Positions 1 to 11,402 of a DNA stretch of 64,000 nucleotides are shown one piece after another. The DNA lies in NCBI RefSeq assembly GCF_024868665.1, contig NC_079891.1, positions 21,237,651-21,301,650 of the forward strand. Reading direction: 5' to 3'. Source of the stretch: Triplophysa rosa (Eukaryota; Chordata; Actinopteri; Cypriniformes; Nemacheilidae). Made by a program: the position numbers and the translations under genes. The first letter of the stretch is position 1; the number at the start of each line of letters is the position of its first letter. Under the pieces are notes generated by a model. The model searched no databases, had not been told where the DNA came from, and saw only the letters and a list, made by a program, of their open reading frames with translations.

Positions 1-1164
1 TGAATTTTGGTCAATATCGCCCAGCCCTAGTCCTAAGTAGTAAGTCTGCCCTCTGTTCTACCAGTACGTACCTTCTTCCCAACCATGGCCATGAAATTCC
101 AGTTTGAAGAGTTCCACTTTTGCTAAAACATTGCAGAGGAAATTTGAAATATGGACAACTGTCTTGGGGCTGTGTGTTGGCTTTATGAGACATTAGTTTT
201 ATTAGTAACCTTGATGCTCATCCGCTGCATCTGTCTTTGGCATATCATATAATACAAGAGGCCCGTTGAAGCCATAGACAAAATGCACTTTCAGTTTCTT
301 TTCCCCCAAGAGCTGAATCCAACGAGCATGTCATGCTGTCTTGTCTGAGTTGGCTCTTTGATTGGCCGTGGCCCTAATGAGCTGGGAAACCATTTTGGCC
401 GGTCCATTTCAAGTCTTGCTGGGAATAACGCTAATGAGGGTAGACCCTTCGAAACGGGACGCGAACCAAAACCCTTCAGTGCGGGGAGATCTAATAACGG
501 GTGCGGTTAATGTATACCCAGGCGAGTCCATCCATTTTCCTGCAGAGTGAAATAGGCCTTGGCTGCTTAACTACATGTCCAGAGAATGGATTGATGGAGG
601 GAGAGACAGAGGGGAAGGAATAGATGGAGACAGACCAGTGGAGGGAATGAGTGAGTGAGAGGAGAAGGAAGAGAGAGAGAGAGTAATAGAGTTTATATGA
701 AGATTGAGAGAGGTGAATGAAGGGGAAATTGAAGTGGAGAGATAGGAACGTATGAGCAGTAAAATGGAAAGAAAAGTGGGGATTAATGAAGTACCTCGAC
801 TAATTACAATTCTAAAACACGGGTCATCGTCGCAGAGGTTTGTGAGCCATCTTGTTAATATTTATAAGGGGATTGTCATAAAAATATTTAACACGGAAAG
901 GACATCCTGAATGATGGTCTGTACACTGTGCTCTTTCCCAGCACACTATGTACTTTGCCATCTAGTTTTTAGAGTGTATCATCTTACACATTACTTAGTT
1001 TTACTATTTAGAAAATACATTATATTTAATATATAAAATAATTTCTATTGGATTGCCGTTCTTCTTAGGGTGTGCCTGTTGCTCAAGATGCTGGATAGGC
1101 TTCAGCCCCCTGCAACTCAGATAAAAAACACTAAAATATGATAAGAAACCAATTTTTAATACTT
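1..1164. other. Non-coding AT-rich stretch, no gene seen
   Basis: Open frames here are short and show no recognisable protein motif. The first 30 bases resemble the end of a fish DNA transposon (its complement begins CTAGGGCTGGGCGATATTG), but the partner end lies outside the window. Positions 300-560 are higher-complexity sequence without repeat features, a weak candidate for a conserved non-coding element. Positions 590-780 are a purine-rich (GA) low-complexity tract. Confidence 0.5.
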
Positions 1165-1261
1165 TACAATATAAATATATCTTTCAATATTGAAAAAAAA
1201 GTGCAATAATTCTAATACAATATAAATATATCTTTCAATATTGAAAAAAGTGCAATAATTC
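1165..1261. repeat. Two-copy tandem duplication, about 51-bp period
   Basis: A unit starting TACAATATAAATATATC at 1165 is repeated at 1216. The second copy differs mainly by two fewer A residues in the internal A run. The high identity suggests a recent local duplication. No coding potential is visible. Confidence 0.85.
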
Positions 1262-2139
1262 AGAGGCCCTGATCCAAAAGTGCCAGGTTGTTGGGCACTC
1301 GTAACTTGAAGTTATTTCAAGAAGATAAACTGTTCCTGTAATCAGTACGGTAAGTGGTTCTGGATGAAAAGCTTCCGCTAAATGGCGAGCCATTCTATGA
1401 TGAATAACGGCCGAAATGTCAAATCTAAAAACTATCAATTTAACATCTGACACGCTGAAAAACTGTGACAAGAGTGCAAAAGAAAGGGATGTAGGAGGAG
1501 AGAGAGGCAGAGAACACTAGGAGGGATAAGGATAGAGGAGATGAATGGCTGCTTTCTCTAAAGCATCTGCTGTCTGAGACATCTGTCCTCAACAGCCATC
1601 AGCAAGCTGCTTCTGTTATCCAGCCAACTCATGTCTTTCACTGTACCTCGTACAGTATTCAGGCCTGTTTTCTCCATGCTTTGTCTGTATTTTTTTGTCT
1701 TTTTGTTTGTCGGAAGTTCCCTCAGTCTACTGCATATTAGGGGTGCACTTTAAAAATTCTGTAGAAATAGGGCTGGATGACACATGGGTCTGCTTTTCCA
1801 GGAGAATTGTCCAGTTAGGGACTAAGAACCCTTATTACGAAACAGGAATCCATGTTCGAAAAAAAACTTTCTGAAACCTGTACGAACCGGTGCGGAGTGA
1901 ATCGAGAACAGAAATACTATGTCGTACGTTCAACGTGTTTTTTGACAAGTTGACCATGTTAAGCTTGAGAAGACATTTAACAGAGTAAAGAAGTCAGAAT
2001 GCATGAAATAGCATGTTACCGCCGCTTTACATTTTGAACTGCAATTACATTTTAGCATTAACAGAAATGTCAGTAAAATAAATGGATGAAGTACTGGCAG
2101 AACATTATTAGTACATTTTCCATTATTTTTTTTACAGTG

Positions 2140-2516
2140 TGCAAATCAGACAGTTCATCACAATACGATACAGTACGATATGATACAGATTTCTCCACCT
2201 GCGATGTGATATTTGCCGATAGCTCGGAAATTTCTGTGATATGCTTACGACTCGGTTAATTTATTGATATTTTGATACAACTTGCCTAGTTTACACAAGC
2301 AGTTACATTTTAATAATTCACAAATGCAATCAAAACATATAAAATAAACGTTTAAACTCTTAGAAAATTGCACACTCTTTGTCCCAAATGGGACCTTTAC
2401 ACACAAAAAAGAGGAATGTCATAATAAAAGTACCGCATATCGAAGTATTACGTGTGGAATCAATGCATCATATCGCTATGAATTTAATCAATATCGATGT
2501 ATTGTTACGCCCCTGC
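2140..2516. repeat. Probable DNA-transposon terminal fragment
   Basis: Sequence rich in GATAC/CGATAT motifs ends at about 2516. Its complement begins GCAGGGGCGTAACAATACAT, a style of terminus seen in fish interspersed repeats that start with a (T/C)AGGGG(T/C)GTAAC motif. No convincing partner terminus or target duplication was found, so limits and class are tentative. Confidence 0.35.
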
Positions 2517-2548
2517 TTCACATGTAGCATTTTAAAATTGCTAAGTGC

Positions 2549-2676
2549 TAATACATTTACATTTGTGCATTTGGCAGACGCTTATACATTTTATCAGTAT
2601 GTGTGTTCCCTAGGGATTGAACCCCCGACCTTTTGCGCTGCTAACGCAATGCTCTTCCCCTGAGCCACAGGAACAC
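2549..2676 (-). mobile_element. tRNA-derived SINE
   Basis: Read on the minus strand, the head carries a pol III A box (TGGCTCAGGGG) and a B box (GGTTCAATCCC) at tRNA-like spacing. It is followed by a short body and the tail GTCTGCCAAATGCACAAATG, which resembles tails shared by fish SINEs and L2-type LINEs. It lacks tRNA cloverleaf pairing and has a non-tRNA 3' body, so it is a SINE and not a tRNA gene. Family name not assigned. Confidence 0.75.
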
Positions 2677-2679
2677 AAT

Positions 2680-3630
2680 CTACAACTTTTTGGGTAAAAA
2701 TAAACAAAACCATGATTGTGAGGTTCGATTTTGCACAGTTTATAACCATTTATTTAAATACTTTTCTCATATAAAGTTTGCATCTGAAGAGGAAGGCGAT
2801 AAGGTCAGCTGCAAAACAGCTGTGTCCACACCTTTCCAGCGCAGGGATTAGTAAATACCGGCAGTAGTTTTTTACGCCAAACGAGGTGTTTGCGATGCTG
2901 CAAGCTGTTAGTAAATCTTGTCCTTAGGTACCTAATTATTAATACTTCCTGCTTTGTCCACCATTTTGTTTTTATTTTTTATATAATTACGTTGCCCAGC
3001 TTTTGGAACAGCTATTGTGTCCGGAGTGCCGCTGCAATACCTCAGGAGGCAGTGTTTCTAGGTCTTTCGTTCTGAGAATTTGTGTTGCTTTTGGTGCTAC
3101 TCGGTGTGAGGAGTCGCTATTACCACAATGGCACCCACTGATGAGTTCTGTGGATAATTTCCTGTCTCCTGCCTCCTAAATTGCCTGTTTGGCAGCTGTG
3201 TGTGTGTTCCATATGAATGTGTCTGTGTGGGTGTGTAGGTGTATAGGAGAAATTACCCTCTCTTCTCTAATGAGGGACTCGAAATGATGAAACGGTGAAC
3301 TTGGACACAGAAGAACAATAATTACAGAGACTGATCAACAGGTGCGAGTAAATAGCCGAAAGAGTAGTGAGGACCGCTACAGGTATAGCTGGCACTCATT
3401 ACATGCATGCTGGGTTACAAATGTTCACCTGTAATTGTGTTGTTACACAACAGGAAATCCTTAAGGTACACTCAGTAGTTTTTTCCTCAAATGATTAAAA
3501 GAAATAAGAAGTACTTAATCAAATATGTACACTTAACATTTCAGATTTCATGTTTAATGTATTACTGTGTAATTTATGTTATAACAAAACCTGAAAGCTC
3601 TTCAAGTAATGTTAACCACATACAGGCTAT
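2680..3630. other. No gene seen
   Basis: AT-rich sequence with only short frames and no recognisable domain or repeat end. A TG-rich patch lies at about 3190-3240. It ends where the 3' tail of the neighbouring LINE begins. Confidence 0.5.
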
Positions 3631-4052
3631 ATCAGAAGAATCAGAATCAGAAAGAGCTTTATTGCCAAGTATGTTTGCACATACAAGGAATTTGTTTTGG
3701 TGACAGGAGCATCCAGAACACAGAAACAGCAACAACAGTACACAGAGACCATAACACAATAGAATACAGTACACAATGATTTAAATAAGGGCCTATGGGT
3801 ATAAAAAAATAAGAAATACAATACAATAAACATAAGATAAAGATATATAGAGTGTAAAGCTATGTATGCATGTAAATATGTACAAGTAAAAAATAAGAAT
3901 AGACTATTGTAGTACAAGGTATGTGCTATATACAGCAGAATGAATGAAATATAATTTACAGAAAAAGTTGTATAAAAATAGATAGTGTATTATCTGGAGG
4001 ATATAATTAATATTGCACTGAGTTATTAATCGCACGGTGTGTGTAAAAACAT

Positions 4053-4830
4053 TTAACTGTTCAAGAGGTAGATGGCCTGAGGGAAGAAGCTGTTTTTGTG
4101 TCTGGTTGTTTTGGTGCTCAGTGCTCTGTAGCGCCGACCAGACGGCAGCATTGTGAAGAGATGATGGCTTGGATGTGAGAGGTCCAGCGTGATTTTCTGA
4201 GCCCTTTTCCTCACTCTGGATGTATACAGTTCTTGGAGGGTGGGCAGGGGAGCACCAATGATCTTCTCAGCAGTCCGAACCGTCCTCTGTAGTCTTCTGA
4301 TGTCTGACTTTGTGGCTGAGCCAAACCAGACAGTGATAGATGTGCAGAGGACAGACTCTATGACAGCTGAGTAAAACTGCTTTAATAGAGTTTGTGGTAG
4401 GTTGAACTTCTTCAGCTGATGTAAGAAGTACAACCTTTGCTGGGCTTTTTTAGCAAGGAAGCCAATGTGATTGTCCCACTTCAGGTTCTGAGAGATGGTG
4501 GTGCCCAGGAACCTGAATGAATCCACTGCTGCCACAGTGCTGTTCATGATGGTGAGAGGGGGGAGTGCAGGGGGTTTTCTCCTGAAGTCCACAATCGTCT
4601 CCACTGTTTTAAGCGTGTTCAGCTCCAAGTTGTTATGACTGCACCAGACAGCCAGCTGCTCAGCCTCCTGTCTGTAAGCAGACTCATCACCATCCTGAAT
4701 GAGGCCAATGAGTGTGGTGTCGTCTGCGAACTTCAGAAGTCTGACAGAAGGGTCCTGGGCAGTGCAGTCATTTGTGTACAGGGAGAAGAGCAGTGGGGAG
4801 AGAACGCACCCCTGGGGGGCTGGATGTGAG
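4053..4830 (-). pseudogene. LINE ORF2, RT catalytic core and C-terminus
   Basis: Continues the protein of the upstream fragment in another frame. The complement of 4830-4629 encodes QGCVLSPLLFSLYTNDC and then the RT catalytic box FADD (complement of 4719-4730), followed by the thumb-like C-terminal region with FRFLGTTIS and ALSTKTTRHKNSFFPQAI near the stop. Only the single-base-class break at 4814-4819 separates it from the N-terminal half, so the catalytic core itself is intact in sequence. The homopolymer position means an assembly or sequencing error cannot be excluded. Confidence 0.85.
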
Positions 4831-6264
4831 TTTCCCCATTCTCACTAACTGCTGCCTGTCTATCAGAAAGCTGGTGATCCACTGACAGATAGAGCCAGGA
4901 ACAGATAGCTGGGTAAACTTTGTCTGGAGCAGTGATGGTATGATGGTGTTGAAAGCGGAGCTATAGTCCACAAACAGGAGCCTCACATAGGTCCCTGGTC
5001 TATCCAGATGTTTCAGGACAAAATGCAGCCCCATGTTAACTGCATCCTCAACAGACCTGTTTGCTCTGTAGGCAAACTGCAGGGGGTCCAGTAAGGGTTC
5101 TGTGATGTCCTTCAGATAAGCCAGTACCAGTCTCTCGAATGACTTCATGACCACAGATGTGAGAGTGACGGGTCTGTAGTCATTCAGTCCTGTGATTTTG
5201 AGTTTCTTTGGGATGGGGATTATGGTGGAGCACTTGAAACAGGAAGGAACTGTGCACAGTGATCTGTTGAAGATCTGTGAGAAGATGAAGGCCAGTTGAA
5301 TAGCACAGCTTTTAAGACAGGCTGGGGAGATACCATTTGGGCCTGGTGCTTTTCCTGTCTTTTGTTTCCTAAAGACTCGGCACACATCCTCTTCACTGAT
5401 TTGAAGTGCAGGAGGTGGGGTGACTGAAGGTGATAGGTGTTGTGTAGAGAGAATGTCAGAGTTGGTGTGAGGTGTAAAGTTAGCATTTTCAAATCTGCAG
5501 TAAAAGTCATTCAGATCATTGACCAGGTGTTGATTGCCTGCAAAATTGGGGGATGGTGGCTTGTAGTTGGTGATGTCTTTAAGGCCTTTCCACACAGACG
5601 CAGGGTCGTTGGCTGAAAACCGGTTTTCCAACTTTTTAGAGTAGTTTCTCTTAGCCACTCTGATCTCCTTTGTCAATGTGTTCCTAGCCTGCTTGTACAA
5701 GACTTTGTACCCTTTTCTGTTGGCATCCTCCTTGGCTTGGCGAATCTGTCTGAGTTTTGCTGAGAACCATGGTTTATCATTGTTGTATTTTAAGGAAGTC
5801 CTGGTAGGAATGCACAAATCCTCACAAAAACTGATGTATGATGTTACAGTCTCTGTGAGCTCGTCCAGATCGCTGGAAGCAGCTTCAAAAACACTCCAAT
5901 CGGTGCACTCGAAACAGGCTTGTAAGGCCCACTTTGTTTCGTTGGTCCATCTTTTAACAGTCCTTACCATAGGTTTGGCAGCTTTTAGTTTCTGCCTGTA
6001 GGCTGGGATAAGGTAAACCAGGCAGTGATCAGACAGTACTAAAGCTGCTCTAGGGACAGAGCGATATGCATTCTTTATTGTGGTGTAGCAATGGTCCAAA
6101 ATATTTTTGTCTCTGGTAGGGCATGTGATGTGTTGTCTGTATTTTGGCAGCTCGAGTGTAAGTTTTGCCTGATTAAAGTCGCCAAGAATAATAACAACAG
6201 AGTCCGGATGTTGTTGCTCAGTGTCCGTGATGTGATCGGCGAGCTGTTGTAACGCCACGCTCAC
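4768..6264 (-). pseudogene. LINE ORF2, endonuclease C-terminus and RT N-terminal half
   Basis: An open frame of 498 codons. Residues 1-75 hold the end of an APE-type endonuclease: GDFN near residue 28, LDHCYT near 56, and the SDH catalytic motif near 78. A linker follows (about 90-290), then reverse transcriptase motifs: KAPGPNGISP near 300, IIPIPKK and NDYRPVTLTSV near 350-370, and FVDYSSAFNTI near 430. Protein sense is lost after GKLTSSPPGV because of an indel in the run of six C (4814-4819 on +), where the family reads PPQGCVLSP. The endonuclease sense continues upstream toward 6355 in a different frame. The frame has no ATG-initiated full-length context, so this is a relic. Confidence 0.85.
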
Positions 6265-6370
6265 GTGTGCTTGCGGTGGAATGTAAACACATACACGAGA
6301 ATGAACGAGGAAAACTCTCGCGGCGAGTAAAAGGGCTTACAGTTAATGAAAAGTGCTTCTAGGTCGAGAC

Positions 6371-7707
6371 AAGCACATCTTCTTCATCACATATATTATT
6401 CATAACTGCTATTCTAAAACCCAATTAGAATTTCCACAGGGAACCTACAGCTTGAAAATGCACAATTTTTGAATTACAAGCTGAACACGTCTATGTCTTG
6501 ATTTATATGCATGTTTTTTCACCTGTAGTTGAGTGCACACACTGTACATTAACAGTTCGGATAGAACGAGAAGGAAAAAAATCACACAACACACATAGGC
6601 TATTTTTACACTGGTATCAGTACTGTAATGTTATTAAGCACATTACCCACATAAGGCTATGCATAGCACATACATCCCATAATTCTCACATACAGTAGAT
6701 CAAATCAGTTAAGCTAACCATTAAGTCTTTATGTGCGTGAGGTCACAAATGTTAGATGCGTCACCATGAACCTGTTCAGGTATGGTGCTTTGATGTGATG
6801 TTATTTTTTCATACTCGTGGCTCAATAATAATCTTATTCAAGGTCCTCTTGTAAAAACACAAAGTGCTGTTGTGTGGAATACTTGTATTACATCACGTAA
6901 GCTTGTACTATTAATGAAATCATAAGAGCTTATTCTCCAATTGCTTAGATACAGAGAATGTTATTATTCAGAGAAAAGAATCTCTCTTCTCTTCAGGAAT
7001 CTCTCTTAGGCATTTTTATCTCTATGGCATCACCTCAACTCATTAAAACCATATGCTATAAGCCCTCAGCTCTACGTGTCTAAAGCCTTGAGCTATGAAC
7101 ATTTGTTGATATGAGGGTGATTAATTAAAACTCATTGGTGTGTTGGTTTTCCAGCAAAGCTGAGTCAGGATATCTCATAAAAATAAAGTATGGTGATGCA
7201 TTACTTGCGAAATGGCAAACGCACTTGGTTTGTCTTCAGGCATTTTTGTTTTATAAGGTTTTGAACCGCATTTTAAATTACATCTGATTTCAGTGTGATG
7301 TGTATGTAAAGTATGTGTATGCATAGACAGATATATACAAGTAGATATACTGAAAGTAAAAAAAATGCTTTATATAATCTTTATACATATGTGCAAGTGT
7401 AATTGTAGAGACTTAGACTTTCTCTTGAAATCCAAGCATAAAATCTTAAACTCAGACTTGTTACTCCAGGTGTAATGACGATGTGAAAAACTATTTGTGA
7501 TCGGATCACCTGGAAGGTGTGTGAGAGCCAGTCAGCCTTTTGAAATCCCACAAAACTGTTTGAATTCATTATTAGTGACAATGTAAATGTGACAATTGTG
7601 TGGATACATGGGAGGCTGTTCAACACATTTAATTAATCTCATTGTTGCCAATGCACAAAATCTATTCATTAGATTAATATTCTATAATTAAGCATTTGTA
7701 TATGCAG
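6371..7707. other. No gene seen
   Basis: AT-rich, low-complexity sequence with short frames only. No terminal repeats, target duplications or protein motifs were recognised. Confidence 0.5.
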
Positions 7708-8300
7708 TGTTTCCCACAGGATTTTGACAGACTTGTGGCGCTGGTGACGTCACAAGCTAATTAGCATATTTGTGATGTCATCAAGTCACGTTTTCGTCGT
7801 TTTAGCACTTGATATCTATATATCTTCTACTCTCTGATCTGTCACATTATACTGTATTTTACAACTGAATGCCACCAGCAGTCACTTTAACTGCTGCTAA
7901 AATCCTGATTTATAAACGCAACATCATCGGACAAAATCACAATACAGTACATCTACATTATAGAGCAGCTATATGCTGTTTGCCCTTTCTCGACAATGTG
8001 TTGCTGTATTATAAACGCTTCTTCAATTTAAAATGCAAGTGACAGTTAAATACACCACATGGAGCTAATAACTACACTCGCGGAAGAGAGGCAGAGGGCT
8101 CGCACACACATGGAGCTCATCGGTATGGGGTGTGGTTTATGCATCTGCATTGCAAACTAAGCAATCAGTCGTGTCGATGGTCGCATACTTTGCCGTCACC
8201 AATGATGTGTGATAAGAAGCGTGAAACTTTCGTCGCTCCACCTATCGTGTGAGAAGCTACGTGTAAGTTACGCGACGTCTGCGCTGTGTGGTCTGAAGTA
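7708..8300 (+). repeat. hAT-like terminal fragment
   Basis: Starts CAGTGTTTCCCACAGG, the kind of terminal inverted repeat that begins many fish hAT elements, and continues with sequence that looks like a repeat body (GTGGCGCTGGTGACGTCAC). A matching right end was not found nearby, so the right limit is arbitrary. Sequence 8300-8830 holds no gene; 8590-8645 has a weak tRNA-like B box and 8745-8790 a degenerate GTTAGGG-rich patch. Confidence 0.4.
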
Positions 8301-8831
8301 ACTTTCTGCTTGTTACCACAAAAAATAATTGATGTTTGATTACCACAAAAATAAAATGTTTGCTTATATAGTAGAACTCTATTACTAGAATGCAGAAAGT
8401 CAGTTGTATTACTTAACGCAGCTGGTTAGGAAAAGGTACATTAAATCTTGCAGTAAGCAGATTTTGTCTACAGCAATTGTATAGACGCAATTAAATGAAC
8501 AAAGTGTCTATTAGTACAAATAGCCCACCTTGTTGGCAAAAGAGAAAGTATCAAAACGACACTGTTTCAAGCAGCGACTCTAGTGGCGTAAGGTGTAGTC
8601 TGTATGCTTGGCATGGAAGAGTGGGGTTCAATTCCACCTCTTGCTGAAAACACTCTTTAACCTTTTTCTATTACTTTGCAGATCATAAAGGCATTTGTTT
8701 TCAATAGAATTGATTTAAGACTTAAAATTCACTTTTATTCATAAAGTTTAGGTTAGGGTGAGGTTAGGGGTAGGTGTAGGGCTTTAATATCTCAATAAGT
8801 TGCCATCATTATAATATTTTTTATAAATATA

Positions 8832-10401
8832 CACTGCGTTCCAAATTATTATGCAAATGATATCTTTCTCTGGTTTTCCTAATTTGTCGATGCAAATGAC
8901 AGTCAGTATAATTTTCAAGTAATCAACAGTTAGGGTACATTTGGAATTTTATTGAACAAACCTCCCACTGACAACAGTATTTATTTAAAAAATGAAAAAC
9001 TCAAAATGCACTGTTCCAAATTATTATGCACAACAGAGTTTGAAAACATTTCATAGGTTGTAAAAAACTGAAAATGGTCATTTGTTGAATTTGCAGCATT
9101 AGGAGGTCATATTTACTGAAATCAAAAGCTATTTCAATCAAAAACATCCTAACAGGGCAAGTTACATGTTAACATAGGACCCCTTCTTTGATATCACCTT
9201 CACAATTCTTGCATCCATTGAACTTGTGAGTTTTTGGATAGTTTCTGATTGAATTTCTTTGCAGGATGTCAGAATAGCCTCCCAGAGCTGCTGTTTTGAT
9301 GCTAACTGCCTCCCACCATCATAGATCTTTCGCTTGAGGATGCTCCAAAGGTTCTCAATAGGGTTGAGGTCAGGGGAGGATGGTGGCCACACCATGAGTT
9401 TCTCTCCTTTTATGCCCATAGCAGCCAATGACACAGAGGTATTCTTTGCAGCATGAGATGGTGCATTGTCATGCATGAAGATGATTTTGCTACGGAAGGC
9501 ATGGTTCTTCTTTTTGTACCATGGAAGAAAGTGCTCAGTCAGAAACTCTACATACCTTGCAGAGTTCATTTTCACACCTTCAGGGACCCTAAAGGGGCCC
9601 ACCAGCTGTCTCCCCATGATTCCAGCCCAAAACATGACTCCGCCACCTCCTTGCTGACGTCGCAGCCTTGTTGGGACATGGTGGCCATCCACCAACCATC
9701 CACTACTCCATCCATCTGGACCATCCAGGGTTGCACGGCACTCATCAGTAAACAAGACTGTTTGAAAATTAGTCTTCATGTATGTGTGGGCCCACTGCAA
9801 CCGTTTCTGCTTGTGAGCATTGGTTAGGGGTGGCCGAATAGTAGGTTTATGCACAACTGCAAGCATCTGGAGGATCCTACACCTTGAGGTTTTCGGGACT
9901 CCCGAGGCACCAGCAGCTTCAAATACCTGTTTGCTGCTTTGCAATGGCATTTTTGCAGCTGCTCTCTTAATCCGATGAATTTGTCTGGAAGAAACCTTCC
10001 TCATTCTGCCTTTATCTGCACGAACCCTTCTGTGCTCTGAATCAGCCACAAATCTCTTCACAGTACGATGATCTCGCTTAAGTTTTCGTGAAATATCTAA
10101 TGTTTTCATACCTTGTCCAAGACATTGCACTATTTGACGCTTTTCGGCAGCAGACAGATCCTTTTTCTTTCCCATATTGCTTGAAACCTGTGGCCTGCTT
10201 AATAATGTGGAACGTCCTTCTTAAGTAGTTTTCCTTTAATTGGGCTCACCTGGCAAACTACTTATCACAGGTGTCTGAGATTGATTTCAGTGATCCAAAG
10301 AGCACTGAGACACAATACCATCCATAAGTTTAATTGAACAATATAAAATTAAATGTTTACGACACTTAAATCCAATTTGCATAATAATTTGGAACGCAGT
10401 G
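8832..10401 (-). mobile_element. Complete Tc1-type DD37E transposon
   Basis: A 1,570-bp unit with perfectly matching 27-bp terminal inverted repeats (starting CACTGCGTTCCAAATTATTA), each flanked by the TA target duplication (8830-8831 and 10402-10403). A second internal copy of the TTCCAAATTATTATGCA motif lies at 9013-9029, resembling the inner direct repeat of IR/DR-type Tc1 elements. It carries one uninterrupted transposase gene on the minus strand. Identical TIRs, intact TA sites and an undamaged gene suggest a young, possibly mobile copy. Confidence 0.95.
9162..10175 (-). CDS. Tc1/mariner transposase, DD37E type, intact
   Basis: 337 residues, within the usual 330-350 of Tc1 transposases, from an ATG with the typical N-terminus MGKKKDLS. 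Residues about 5-45 form the first helix-turn-helix (paired-like), followed by a second DNA-binding segment to about 115 with basic clusters (RKLKRDHRTVKR, RMRKVSSRQIHRIKR). The catalytic domain has Asp144 (LFTDEC), Asp236 (FMHDNAPSH) and Glu274 (PDLNPIENLW). Between Asp236 and Glu274 lie 37 residues, so the triad is DD37E rather than the DD34E of Sleeping Beauty-type Tc1 elements. A DD37E lineage of Tc1-like elements (named TRT) has been described in vertebrates; membership is inferred from the spacing. The glycine-rich loop (RQQGGGGVMFW) is present. The protein should cut and paste the 8832-10401 element at TA sites in the nucleus. No frameshift, stop or missing catalytic residue is visible. 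Confidence 0.95.
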   Translation of the reverse strand: MGKKKDLSAAEKRQIVQCLGQGMKTLDISRKLKRDHRTVKRFVADSEHRRVRADKGRMRKVSSRQIHRIKRAAAKMPLQSSKQVFEAAGASGVPKTSRCRILQMLAVVHKPTIRPPLTNAHKQKRLQWAHTYMKTNFQTVLFTDECRATLDGPDGWSSGWLVDGHHVPTRLRRQQGGGGVMFWAGIMGRQLVGPFRVPEGVKMNSARYVEFLTEHFLPWYKKKNHAFRSKIIFMHDNAPSHAAKNTSVSLAAMGIKGEKLMVWPPSSPDLNPIENLWSILKRKIYDGGRQLASKQQLWEAILTSCKEIQSETIQKLTSSMDARIVKVISKKGSYVNM

Positions 10402-10403
10402 TA

Positions 10404-11012
10404 ATGATTTACACTCTGTTATTATTGCATAATGTTTTATGCACAACAATACTGAGGTGCAAATAGTAACATTATACTTTAATGCTAGGCACTGGGCTGT
10501 GTCAGAGAAGACAATGTTGTCTGTCTTTTATATGGCATTGTTTATTCATGCCAAATTTGTCATAAAGCAGTGTTAGCTGGGTTAAAACATTGTGATATTA
10601 CTGTTGCTTGTATGATTTTGCTTTAAATGTGTTTGTCGCTGTGTCTGATAGTACAACATCAGGACCAATGTGTTAACCCTTTCCATGAAATAACAGAGCT
10701 GTTAGGCTGATGAAATAACCAGAAGAAATGTAACCTCAAATAAGAATGTGACATAAAGCACCTGGTGTTCAGCAGAGTCAGTCAAAAGAGTGGAGAGAAT
10801 GAAGTCCTGTCCAAAGATTGCTTTGTTTTTCTGAATAACTGAAAAAGGTCAACTTTAGTTTAAAATCTGCAGTGATGTGATGTGTGAACAGTATACACTC
10901 TTACAGATGCTCTTCACGTATGAAGTCAGATGAGTCAGCGCAACAATGCAAAATGTCCCGTATGCAATGCAAAAAGACAGTGTATGGCGTCAGTTATGAG
11001 TTGTCCAACAAG
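10404..11012. other. No gene seen
   Basis: AT-rich spacer between two Tc1-family insertions. No recognisable motif, repeat end or coding region. Confidence 0.5.
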
Positions 11013-11402
11013 TACAAACCCCAATTCCAATGAAGTTGGGACATTGTGTAAAACGTAAACAAAAACAATACAATGACTTGCAAATCCTTTTTGACCTATA
11101 TTTAATAGAATACACCACAAAGACAAGATATTTAATGTTCAAACTGATAAACTTCATTGTTTTTTGCAAATAATCACTATTTTGGGGTATTTTTACCACT
11201 GTTATATCACCTTTCTTTTTGACAACACTTAATAAGCATTTGGGAACTGAGGACACTAATTGTTGAAGCTTTGTGGGTGGAATTCTTTCCCATTTTTGCT
11301 TGATGTACGTCTTTAGTTGCTCAAAGGTCCGGGGTCTGCATTGTCATATTTTGCGCTACATAATGCACAACACATTTTCAATAGGAGACAGTTCTGAACT
11401 GC

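Larger units (their letters stand above)
3632..6370 (-). mobile_element. 5'-truncated CR1/Rex-like LINE
   Basis: The element reads right to left. It preserves the C-terminal part of an apurinic-type endonuclease, a full reverse-transcriptase region and a 3' UTR ending in AATAAAGCTC followed by TGATTC-type repeats (complement of 3631-3665), a 3' end common among fish non-LTR elements. The 5' end stops inside the endonuclease near 6370, the usual result of incomplete target-primed reverse transcription. Two frame breaks (about 6285 and at the C run 4814-4819) make it non-functional. Placement in the CR1/Rex1-Babar group rests on general resemblance; an alignment would settle the clade. Confidence 0.85.

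Noticed and set aside
8590..8645. tRNA-like segment with GGGTTCAATTCC B-box
   Set aside because: No matching A box or cloverleaf could be made out. It is too weak to call a SINE or a tRNA gene.
8745..8790. GTTAGGG-rich patch resembling interstitial telomere repeats
   Set aside because: Units are irregular (GGTTAGGGTGAGGTTAGGGG) and short; such patches are frequent in fish repeats. A similar complement lies near 29180.
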